A DNA stretch of 64,000 nucleotides. It comes from Parazoarcus communis SWub3 = DSM 12120. GTDB lineage: Bacteria; Pseudomonadota; Gammaproteobacteria; Burkholderiales; Rhodocyclaceae. Both the position numbers and the translations under genes were made by a program. How positions within the stretch are numbered: the first letter of the stretch is position 1; every line of letters begins with the position of its first letter. The notes under the pieces are model-generated. The model made no database searches. It saw nothing but the letters and a program-made list of their open reading frames with translations, and was not told the DNA's origin. Where the stretch lies: positions 82,715 through 146,714 of the forward strand of contig NZ_QKOE01000011.1 in NCBI RefSeq assembly GCF_003226565.1, written 5' to 3'. This document shows, one piece after another, positions 57,074 through 64,000 of this stretch.

Positions 57074-59870
57074 GTGAGCGCTGCTCGCCTTCGCCAAACA
57101 GATTGCTTGCGCAACGACCGCAGATCGTCGGATGGTCTGCGTTCTGACCAACATCGTCGGTGTAATGCCAGCAACGTTCACACTTATGCAGTGCGCTGGG
57201 GGTGGCGATGATCTGTTCGGCGTCGGCAGTGTCCGCCTGGCTTAGCGTGGCGATCGAGGTCATGGTCACGAAACGCAAGTCGTCGCCGAGACTCTGCATG
57301 GCGCCGAACTTGTCGGCAGAAAGCTTGAGGTTCAGTTCCGCCTGCAGTGAGGATCCAACCTTTCCTTCCGTGCGCAGGGCTTCGATGACCTTCAGGCCTT
57401 CGGCACGTACGCCGCGGATGATGCCCCAGCGCGCCATCAGTCCTGCCTCACCTTCCTGTGCAGGAAGCGCGTGGAAGGTATGCAGCATCACGCTGTCGTC
57501 CGCGCCCGGATGCAGCACGGCCCAGGCTTCCTCTGCGGTGAAGCTCAGGATGGGGGCCATGAGCTTGAGCAGGGTTTGGGTGATGTGCCAGAGCGCGGTC
57601 TGAGCGGCGCGGCGCGGCAGGCTGTCAGCCGCCGTGGTGTACAAGCGATCCTTCAGGATGTCGAGATAGAACGCACCGAGGTCCTCGGCGCAGAAGACTT
57701 GCAGGGCCTGCACGATACGGTGGAACTCGAAGCGGGCATAGTCGCCTTCGGCCTGCTGCGCCAGCTGACGGGTCAGGGCCAGTGCGTAGTGGTCGATGTC
57801 CAGCCACTGTTCCAGCGGTACGGCGTCCTTCTCGATGTCAAAATCAGCCGTGTTGGCGAGCAGGAAACGCAGTGTGTTGCGTACCCGGCGATAGACCTCG
57901 ACGACTCGATCGAGGATTTCCTTCGAGATCGACAGTTCGCCCGAATAATCGGTCGAGGCAACCCACAGACGCAGGATTTCCGCGCCCAGCTTGCCGGTGA
58001 CTTCCTGAGGGACGACCACATTGCCGAGTGACTTGCTCATCTTGCGCCCTGCGCCGTCGACGGCAAAGCCGTGGGTCAGCAAGCTCCGGTATGGCGCATG
58101 GCCGTCGATCGCACTACCTGTCAGCAGCGAGGAGTGGAACCATCCGCGGTGCTGGTCGGAACCTTCGAGATACAGATCGGCGCGCGGCCCTTCCGGGTGG
58201 CCGTCGTCGTGCGAGCCACGCAGTACATGCCAATGGGTGGTGCCGGAGTCGAACCAGACGTCGAGCGTGTCGCTGATCTTGTCGTACTGCGATGCTTCGG
58301 CGCCCAGGAGTTCGGACGAGTCGAGCTTGAACCAGGCTTCGATACCTTCCTGCTCGACGCGCTTGGCCACCTCTTCCATCAGTTCGACGGTGCGCGGGTG
58401 CTGCTCGCCGGTTTCCTTGTGCAGGAAGAAGGGAATGGGGACGCCCCAGTTGCGTTGACGGGAGATACACCAGTCTGGTCGATTGGCGATCATGGCGTGC
58501 AGCCGCGCCTGTCCCCATGCTGGGTAGAACTTGGTGGCTTCCACTGCCCGCAGTGCACGTTCGCGCAGCGTCGAGCCATCGGTGGCAGTCTTGTCCATAC
58601 CGACGAACCACTGTGCGGTAGCTCGATAGACCAGCGGTGTCTTGTGCCGCCAGCAGTGCATGTAGCTGTGGGTGATCTTGCCGTTGGACAGCAGCGCCCC
58701 GACCTCGCGCAGCTTGTCAACAATGGCAGGGTTGGCCTTCCAGATGTTCATGCCGCCGAAGTAGGGCAGATCGGGCACGTACTCTCCGCCCCCCATGACG
58801 ATTGACAGGATTTCTTCGTTGCTACGGCCGTAGGCTCGCCACGAATTGAAGTCGTCCACGCCGTGCGCCGGCGCCGAGTGCACAATGCCGGTACCGGCGT
58901 CCAGCCCGACATAGTCGGCCAGGTAGACCGGGGATACCCGGTCGTAGAACGGATGGCGGAACTCGATACGGTCGAGTGCGGCCCCCTTGGCGGTGGCAAT
59001 GACGGTGCCTTCCAGCGCATGGCGCTCAAGTGCGCTCGTAACCAATTCCTGGGCGAGGATCAGCAACCGGTTGCCAACGTCGACCAATGCATAGTCGAAC
59101 TCCGGGTGGACGTTGAGCGCCTGGTTGGCCGGAATGGTCCAGGGCGTGGTTGTCCAGATGACTGCAGCAACAGGTTTGGTCGGCGCGTCGATGCCAAATG
59201 CGGCTGCAAGTTTGCCGGCATCTGCCTCCGACACAGGGAAGGCCACATCGATGGTCGGAGATTGCTTGTCGGCGTACTCCACCTCGGCTTCCGCCAGGGC
59301 CGAACCGCAGTCGAAACACCAGTTGACCGGCTTCAGCCCTTTGAACACGTAGCCGTTGCGGGTCATTTCGGCGAGTGCCCGGATCTCGTTCGCTTCATTG
59401 GCGAAATCCATGGTCCGATAGGGTTTGTCCCAGTCTCCAAGAACGCCGAGACGGATGAAGTCGGTACGCTGGATATCGATCTGCTCGGCCGCATAGGCGC
59501 GGCACAACTCGCGCACCTTGTCCGCCGGTAGGTTCTTGCCGTGGGTGACTTCGACCTTGTGTTCGATCGGCAGGCCATGGCAGTCCCAGCCCGGAACGTA
59601 GGGCGCGTCGAAGCCAGCCAGGGTCTTCGATCGGACGATAATGTCCTTCAGGATCTTGTTGAGTGCGTGGCCGATGTGCAAGCTGCCATTGGCGTAGGGC
59701 GGGCCGTCGTGCAACACGAACTTCGGCCGGCCCGCGCTGGCTTTGCGAATACGCTGATAAAGCTTCTTTTGCTGCCAGTCGGCGATCCAGTTTGGCTCGC
59801 GTTTGGGCAGGTCGCCCCGCATCGGAAAGGGGGTGTCGGGCAGGTTCAGGGTTTTGCGGTAGTCGGCCAT
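57066..59870 (-). CDS. ileS: Isoleucyl-tRNA synthetase
   Basis: A 934-residue class I tRNA synthetase with HIGH-type motif [14 protein letters not shown] near 58-71, KMSKS motif [12 protein letters not shown] near 605-616, and the C-terminal zinc ribbon CERCWHY...CGRCASN. It is full length. It lies between ribF and lspA in the operon; lspA overlaps its end by 8 bp. Confidence 0.98.
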   Translation of the reverse strand: MADYRKTLNLPDTPFPMRGDLPKREPNWIADWQQKKLYQRIRKASAGRPKFVLHDGPPYANGSLHIGHALNKILKDIIVRSKTLAGFDAPYVPGWDCHGLPIEHKVEVTHGKNLPADKVRELCRAYAAEQIDIQRTDFIRLGVLGDWDKPYRTMDFANEANEIRALAEMTRNGYVFKGLKPVNWCFDCGSALAEAEVEYADKQSPTIDVAFPVSEADAGKLAAAFGIDAPTKPVAAVIWTTTPWTIPANQALNVHPEFDYALVDVGNRLLILAQELVTSALERHALEGTVIATAKGAALDRIEFRHPFYDRVSPVYLADYVGLDAGTGIVHSAPAHGVDDFNSWRAYGRSNEEILSIVMGGGEYVPDLPYFGGMNIWKANPAIVDKLREVGALLSNGKITHSYMHCWRHKTPLVYRATAQWFVGMDKTATDGSTLRERALRAVEATKFYPAWGQARLHAMIANRPDWCISRQRNWGVPIPFFLHKETGEQHPRTVELMEEVAKRVEQEGIEAWFKLDSSELLGAEASQYDKISDTLDVWFDSGTTHWHVLRGSHDDGHPEGPRADLYLEGSDQHRGWFHSSLLTGSAIDGHAPYRSLLTHGFAVDGAGRKMSKSLGNVVVPQEVTGKLGAEILRLWVASTDYSGELSISKEILDRVVEVYRRVRNTLRFLLANTADFDIEKDAVPLEQWLDIDHYALALTRQLAQQAEGDYARFEFHRIVQALQVFCAEDLGAFYLDILKDRLYTTAADSLPRRAAQTALWHITQTLLKLMAPILSFTAEEAWAVLHPGADDSVMLHTFHALPAQEGEAGLMARWGIIRGVRAEGLKVIEALRTEGKVGSSLQAELNLKLSADKFGAMQSLGDDLRFVTMTSIATLSQADTADAEQIIATPSALHKCERCWHYTDDVGQNADHPTICGRCASNLFGEGEQRSHA

Positions 59871-59893
59871 GGCAATGGAGCAGTCCGGTTGTT

Positions 59894-60838
59894 TCAGCCT
59901 AGCAGGCGAGTCTGATGGAGGGAGAGCCAGACGCGGGCGGCATCGGCGTCCTGAGCGATCTGGTGCTTGAGGGCGTCGAGAGAGGCGAACTTCTGCTCGT
60001 CGCGCAGTTTTTTAAGGAAGTGAATGCGAAGGTGGGCACCGTAACAATCGACCCGGCGATCGAGCAGGTGCACTTCGAGCCTTGCTTGGGCGGCATCCGT
60101 TGCTGTTGGACGGATACCGATATTGGCCACGCCGGGCAGGCGTTGGTCGTCCAGCCCCTCGACGCCAACGGCGAATACGCCAGACAGGGCGGGGCGTCGG
60201 TGCTTCAATTGAACGTTGGCGGTGGGAAAGCCGAGCTGTCGTCCGAGCTTGTCGCCATGAACCACACGTCCCGCAATGCTGTAAGGGCGTCCAAGCAAGC
60301 ATGCCGCATGATCGAGGTCGCCGTCTGCCAGTGCCGCGCGCACCGCCGAGCTGGATGCGCGCTCGCCTTCGATGATCAAGGTCGGCATGGACTCCACGCC
60401 AAACCCGTTTGCGCGGCCGGTGTTCAGCAGCATCTCGAAATCGCCACTTCGACGTGCGCCAAAGCGAAAGTCATCGCCAACGAACAGATGCCGGACATTA
60501 AGGCCCCGGATCAGTCCGTCCTGGATGAAGCTGTCGGCACTCAATGCTGCAAAGCGGGCATCGAAGCGGCAGACGTGCACGCGATCCACCCCTCCAGCCG
60601 CGAGCAGTAGCAGCTTCTCGCGTAGAGAGGCCAATCTGGCGGGTGCGTCCGCAGGAGAAAAATACTCGCGGGGATGAGGCTCGAAGGTCATTACCGCAGC
60701 GGGCAGGCGCATCTCCCGAGCTTTGTCGGTAAGAAGTTGCAGTAAAGCCTGATGCCCGCGATGCAGACCATCGAAGTTGCCGATAGTCAGCACGCAGGCG
60801 TCGTGAGCCTGTGCCGGAAACCCGCGTAAAACCTGCAT
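59894..60838 (-). CDS. ribF: Riboflavin kinase / FAD synthetase
   Basis: A bifunctional 314-residue enzyme: riboflavin to FMN, then FMN to FAD. The FAD synthetase domain has [17 protein letters not shown] near 15-31 and the kinase domain [20 protein letters not shown] near 188-207. It is the first gene of the operon through ispH. A TATAAT lies just upstream on this strand. Confidence 0.96.
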   Translation of the reverse strand: MQVLRGFPAQAHDACVLTIGNFDGLHRGHQALLQLLTDKAREMRLPAAVMTFEPHPREYFSPADAPARLASLREKLLLLAAGGVDRVHVCRFDARFAALSADSFIQDGLIRGLNVRHLFVGDDFRFGARRSGDFEMLLNTGRANGFGVESMPTLIIEGERASSSAVRAALADGDLDHAACLLGRPYSIAGRVVHGDKLGRQLGFPTANVQLKHRRPALSGVFAVGVEGLDDQRLPGVANIGIRPTATDAAQARLEVHLLDRRVDCYGAHLRIHFLKKLRDEQKFASLDALKHQIAQDADAARVWLSLHQTRLLG

Positions 60839-60859
60839 AAGCGCCTGAAAAAAGTCGCG

Positions 60860-60865
60860 ATTATA
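60860..60865 (-). promoter_or_regulatory. -10 element of the ribF-ispH operon
   Basis: On the minus strand TATAAT lies 22 bp before the ribF ATG. The -35 is weak at the expected distance. The placement implies a very short leader of about 15 nt. Confidence 0.45.
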
Positions 60866-60886
60866 CCGTTAAAGCGGGGTAGGGTC

Positions 60887-62245
60887 TCAGTTCAGCTGTG
60901 CAACTCGAGTGCGCTGGGTGGGGGTGGTGCTTTCGGCGTATCGTTTGATGCCGCGAAGGATGGCGTCAGCCATTTTCTCTTGGTAGGCGTTGTCATTGAG
61001 CTTGCGCTCTTCTGCGGGGTTGCTGATGAAGGCGGTCTCGACCAGGATCGAAGGGATGTCCGGTGCTTTGAGTACGGCAAAACCAGCTTGCTCGACTTCG
61101 GGTTTGTGCAGTCTGTTGATATCGCCCAGTTCAGCCAGTACAGCGCGGCCCAGCTTAAGACTATCGTTAATGGTTGCCGCCTGTGACAGATCAAGCAGGG
61201 TACGTGCAAGGTGGCCTTCCTGGCGTGCCAGATTGACACCTCCGACCATATCGGCGTCGTTTTCTTTCTTTGCCAGCCAACTTGCTGCGGTGCTGGACGC
61301 GCCGCGCTCGGAAAGGACGAAAACTGAACTGCCGTGGGCTTCCGGACGAACAAAGGCGTCTGCGTGGATGGAGACAAACAAGTCGGCTTGTACCCGCCGT
61401 GCTCGCGTCACCCGTTGGGCAAGCGGGACAAAGTAATCCCCGTCACGGGTCAGCACGGCACGCATGTTGGGCGTGGCGTCGATCTTGCGTTTCAGGCGTT
61501 GGGCGATGCTCAACGTGACGTTCTTTTCGTAGCTGCCACCGCGGCCGATGGCGCCCGGGTCCTCACCTCCATGACCGGGATCCAGAACGACTGTGAACAG
61601 CCGGTTAACCGGGTCGGTATTTTTTCGTTCCCTTGCCTGGTTTCGGGGAGGCTGACTGTTTGTCTCGGGCGTGCTCGAGGATGATGCAGCGGTCTGATCG
61701 GATGACGTGCTGCTTTCCCCTGCGGCGGCTTCCATGGGGGATGACTTCTGAATCAAGGCCAGTAGCGGGTCGTGCGGAGTCGTGGGGTAAAGGTCGAGTA
61801 CCAGACGATGGCCGTAGTTGCCAACGGGGCTTAACGTAAACAGTTGAGGATTGATCTCCGCCTTGAGTTCGACCACAACGCGAACGACGCCCGGACGGTT
61901 CTGCCCGGCACGTATGCCTTTGATATAGGGGTCGGATTCAAGTACCTTGCCCGGCAGCGTTTTGAGCACGCTGTTCAACTCAATGCCTTCGAGGTCCACA
62001 ACGAGGCGTTCAGGGTCCTTCACCATTAGGTGGGAGAACTTGAGTGCCTGGTTGCCTTCCAGCGTGATGCGTGTGTATTCGTCAGCAGGCCAAATCCGCA
62101 CCGCGAGCAGGCTGCTTGCTGCCAACCCTACAGGGCTGACAAGCAGTGCGAGGCTCGCTCCAGCGAGTTTCAATAGTTTCCGGCGGTTTATCCTGCTGGG
62201 TTTTGTCAAACCGGATCCGCCGCCGATGATATCTTCTTCAAGCAT
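60887..62245 (-). CDS. amiC: N-acetylmuramoyl-L-alanine amidase (AmiC-type)
   Basis: A 452-residue periplasmic zinc amidase that cleaves peptidoglycan side chains at division. A twin-arginine-like signal (INRRKLLKLAGASLALL near 19-35) precedes an AMIN domain (about 48-150). A Ser/Thr-rich linker leads to the Amidase_3 domain with DPGHGGEDPGAIG near 237, HADAF near 296 and VETAFISNPAEE near 402. The start at 62245 overlaps the end of tsaE by 40 bp, an unusually long overlap. It follows tsaE on the same strand, as in many proteobacteria. Confidence 0.92.
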   Translation of the reverse strand: MLEEDIIGGGSGLTKPSRINRRKLLKLAGASLALLVSPVGLAASSLLAVRIWPADEYTRITLEGNQALKFSHLMVKDPERLVVDLEGIELNSVLKTLPGKVLESDPYIKGIRAGQNRPGVVRVVVELKAEINPQLFTLSPVGNYGHRLVLDLYPTTPHDPLLALIQKSSPMEAAAGESSTSSDQTAASSSSTPETNSQPPRNQARERKNTDPVNRLFTVVLDPGHGGEDPGAIGRGGSYEKNVTLSIAQRLKRKIDATPNMRAVLTRDGDYFVPLAQRVTRARRVQADLFVSIHADAFVRPEAHGSSVFVLSERGASSTAASWLAKKENDADMVGGVNLARQEGHLARTLLDLSQAATINDSLKLGRAVLAELGDINRLHKPEVEQAGFAVLKAPDIPSILVETAFISNPAEERKLNDNAYQEKMADAILRGIKRYAESTTPTQRTRVAQLN

Positions 62246-62715
62246 GTTCGCCCCGCTTCGCTCGTTCCTCGCAGGATGATGCGGCGCCCGCTGCCCTCCG
62301 GCGTAAGCTGGATCTCGAGGTCTGGCGGGGGTAGGTATGGGCTGGCCTGCATCGGCCACTCCACCACGCAGACTCCCGATCCGGAAAAGTACTCGTCCAT
62401 TCCTGCATCCAGATACTCTTCAGGTGAGTTCAGGCGATAAAAATCAAAGTGATATAAGTTTAATCTAGAAACTACATAAGGTTCAATCAAGGTGTAAGTT
62501 GGACTCTTGACTTTTCCAGTGTGTCCCAGGGCCTGGACCATGCCGCGGGTGAGGGTCGTTTTTCCGCTGCCGAGATCGCCAAGCAGCCAGATGTGAAGTC
62601 CAGGCTCTAGCGCGGCGGCAAGTCTTGCGCCGGCATTCAGTGTGTCGTGCTCATCGCCGAGGTGCATCGAAAGCGCGCACTCGTTAAGATCGTCCGCCTT
62701 TTCTGGGGTGTTCAT
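62206..62715 (-). CDS. tsaE: tRNA threonylcarbamoyladenosine biosynthesis protein TsaE
   Basis: A 169-residue ATPase needed with TsaB/TsaC/TsaD for the t6A modification of ANN-decoding tRNAs. The P-loop GDLGSGKTTLTRG is near 40-52, then SPTYTLIEPY near 68 and YHFDFYRL. I begin it at the ATG at 62715 (MNTPEKADDLNECALSMHLG); the longer upstream frame would invade queG. It is divergent from queG with 24 bp between starts. Confidence 0.94.
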   Translation of the reverse strand: MNTPEKADDLNECALSMHLGDEHDTLNAGARLAAALEPGLHIWLLGDLGSGKTTLTRGMVQALGHTGKVKSPTYTLIEPYVVSRLNLYHFDFYRLNSPEEYLDAGMDEYFSGSGVCVVEWPMQASPYLPPPDLEIQLTPEGSGRRIILRGTSEAGRTCLKKISSAADPV

Positions 62716-62739
62716 GGCTGTCTCGAGGTCTGGTTGATC

Positions 62740-63786
62740 ATGGAAACGACAATGTCGGTACTTGCTACGCAGCTGAGAGCGTGGGCGCAGGATCTCGGGT
62801 TTGGTGCGCTGACGATTGCCGATGTCCAGCTTGGTGATGCGGAGTCGGGCCTGCAGCAGTGGCTTGATGCCGAATATCACGGCGAGATGGATTATATGGC
62901 TCGTCACGGGATGAAGAGGGCGCGCCCTGCAGAGTTGGTGCCCGGCACTTTGCGGGTAGTGTCCGTGAGAATGAACTATTGGCCGGATGCGGCGCCTGCG
63001 GAGCGGGTTCTGTGCGACGATGGGCTTGCATACATCTCGCGGTACGCTCTTGGGCGTGACTATCACAAGGTGTTGCGTGCGCGACTGCAGCGATTGGCTG
63101 ATCGGCTGGTTGCTGCTGCACCGTCTTCATACAGGGTGTTCGTCGATTCCGCACCGGTACTGGAGGTGGAGTTGGGTACGCGTGGAGGGCTTGGCTGGCG
63201 TGGCAAGCATACTTTGCTGATAGATCGAACTGCCGGTTCATACTTTTTCCTCGGCGAGATCTACACAGACCTGCCTTTGCCTGTCGGGGATCGGGTCGGT
63301 GCGCATTGTGGGCGTTGTGAGGCTTGCATTGACGCTTGTCCGACTGGCGCTATCGTTGCTCCATTCAGGCTCGATGCACGACGTTGTATCTCCTATCTGA
63401 CCATTGAGCATCCGGGCTCAATTCCCATGGAGTTCAGGTCTCTGATTGGAAACCGCATATATGGATGTGACGATTGTCAGCTCGTCTGTCCATGGAATCG
63501 TTTCGCTGTCGTGACGGATGAGCCGGACTTCAAGGTGCGTCATGGTCTGGATGCGCCTGGCTTGGTGGCTCTTTTTGCATGGTCTGCGGAAGACTTCCGG
63601 GAGCGCACTGCCGGAAGTCCAATTCATCGTATCGGTCATGAGCGCTGGCTGCGGAATGTGGCCGTAGCGCTGGGAAACTCATCGGGTGGTGCAGAGGTGG
63701 TCGCTGCACTGAAGGCTCGAGCTCACGATGATTCCCCTTTGGTTCGGGAGCACGTTGCCTGGGCTCTGGGGCGGCTGATTGAATGA
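62740..63786 (+). CDS. queG: Epoxyqueuosine reductase QueG
   Basis: A 348-residue cobalamin- and iron-sulfur-dependent enzyme that reduces epoxyqueuosine to queuosine in tRNA. Two [4Fe-4S] clusters are supported by CGRCEACIDACPTGAI near 190-205 and CDDCQLVCPWN near 240-250. The C-terminal part has HEAT-like repeats (RNVAVALGNSSGG, LVREHVAWALGRL). The start is at 62740 (METTMSVLATQL); 62752 is an alternative with a closer GGAA. It is divergent from tsaE, as in many betaproteobacteria. Confidence 0.95.
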   Translation: METTMSVLATQLRAWAQDLGFGALTIADVQLGDAESGLQQWLDAEYHGEMDYMARHGMKRARPAELVPGTLRVVSVRMNYWPDAAPAERVLCDDGLAYISRYALGRDYHKVLRARLQRLADRLVAAAPSSYRVFVDSAPVLEVELGTRGGLGWRGKHTLLIDRTAGSYFFLGEIYTDLPLPVGDRVGAHCGRCEACIDACPTGAIVAPFRLDARRCISYLTIEHPGSIPMEFRSLIGNRIYGCDDCQLVCPWNRFAVVTDEPDFKVRHGLDAPGLVALFAWSAEDFRERTAGSPIHRIGHERWLRNVAVALGNSSGGAEVVAALKARAHDDSPLVREHVAWALGRLIE

Positions 63787-63843
63787 GTTCAGCGTCCGTT
63801 GCTGTGTCGTGATGAGTGTCTGGTTGTTTTTGCGATAGAGCAG

Positions 63844-63871
63844 TTGACATGCGTTTCGCGGTCTATATAAT
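63844..63871 (+). promoter_or_regulatory. Near-consensus sigma-70 promoter, probably of a stable RNA operon
   Basis: TTGACA (63844-63849), a 16-bp spacer and TATAAT (63866-63871) are both perfect matches. They are followed by the GC-rich discriminator GCGCACC typical of stringently controlled rRNA and tRNA promoters. There is no coding sequence between here and the end of the window. Confidence 0.75.
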
Positions 63872-64000
63872 GCGCACCTCTTCACCGCTGCAGTGCAACG
63901 CAGCGATGCAGGAAGCGGCAGGATGTCAGGAGTTGCCGGGTGTTCTCGGTGGTTTGTGACGGTTTTGCGGTTGTGGTGGAAAGTGCGGCGTTGAATTGTT
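63872..64000 (+). other. Leader region of an operon beyond the window
   Basis: The remaining 129 bp after the strong promoter encode no protein that I can support. They probably form the leader of a rRNA or tRNA operon starting past the edge. The 16S sequence itself is not reached. Confidence 0.45.

Overview
The window is a contiguous, gene-dense, high-GC stretch of a betaproteobacterial chromosome. The gene set and orders (PPi-type phosphofructokinase beside adk, the ribF-ileS-lspA-fkpB-ispH order, DUF3579, DUF2788, DUF3014, DUF6394, the FimT-PilV-PilW-PilX-PilY1-PilE cluster, circularly permuted ATP-grasp plus alpha-E proteins) fit the Rhodocyclales (Azoarcus/Thauera/Zoogloea-like). This is an inference from gene content, because no rRNA gene lies inside the window. 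I see no insertion sequence, prophage, CRISPR array, tRNA or plasmid function. No stretch longer than 300 bp is without a gene.

Layout. 0.1-5.3 kb: adenylate kinase, phosphofructokinase, PEBP protein, MurJ flippase, ribosomal protein S20, DUF3579. 5.5-10.1 kb: argD-argF-argG (arginine synthesis), then DUF2788, PpnP and YajQ. 10.2-12.8 kb: a small YjfB-like protein and an oxygenase pair (diiron ferritin-like protein plus ferredoxin/FAD reductase) behind an FNR-like box and a TetR-like palindrome. 12.9-20.2 kb: type IV minor pilin cluster, visibly lower in GC than its surroundings. 20.3-23.9 kb: aspartic protease, NUDIX hydrolase, CobD-like protein, thiolase. 24.1-26.5 kb: ATP-grasp/alpha-E pair behind NtrC-type sites and a sigma-54 promoter. 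26.6-31.5 kb: RsgA, cytochrome c, M48 peptidase, oligoribonuclease, GT-C glycosyltransferase. 31.8-36.8 kb: L31, a dihydrouridine synthase, a TrmB-like methyltransferase, YecA, two YkgJ proteins (the second with a structured leader), Ap4A phosphorylase, an S4 protein. 36.9-40.4 kb: a two-RCK potassium channel coupled to DUF6394, a YchJ protein, DUF502. 40.6-44.9 kb: aconitase B, DUF3014, cytochrome c.

45-49 kb holds the least conventional locus: a split-barrel flavin-type protein, a split-barrel/GAF/C-terminal winged-helix-like protein, and E1 alpha and beta subunits of a 2-oxoacid/acetoin dehydrogenase with no E2 or E3. 49-63.8 kb is housekeeping: LLM flavin oxidoreductase, FolE2, dxs-ispA-xseB, a Rieske oxygenase, the ribF-ileS-lspA-fkpB-ispH operon, the AmiC-type amidase with TsaE, and QueG. 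The window ends just after a near-consensus promoter with a GC-rich discriminator, typical of a stable RNA operon that would begin beyond the right edge.

The best candidates for under-described biology are the sigma-54/NtrC-controlled ATP-grasp/alpha-E pair, the flavin-GAF/E1 locus, the FNR/TetR-flagged diiron oxygenase, and the structured leader of the second YkgJ gene.
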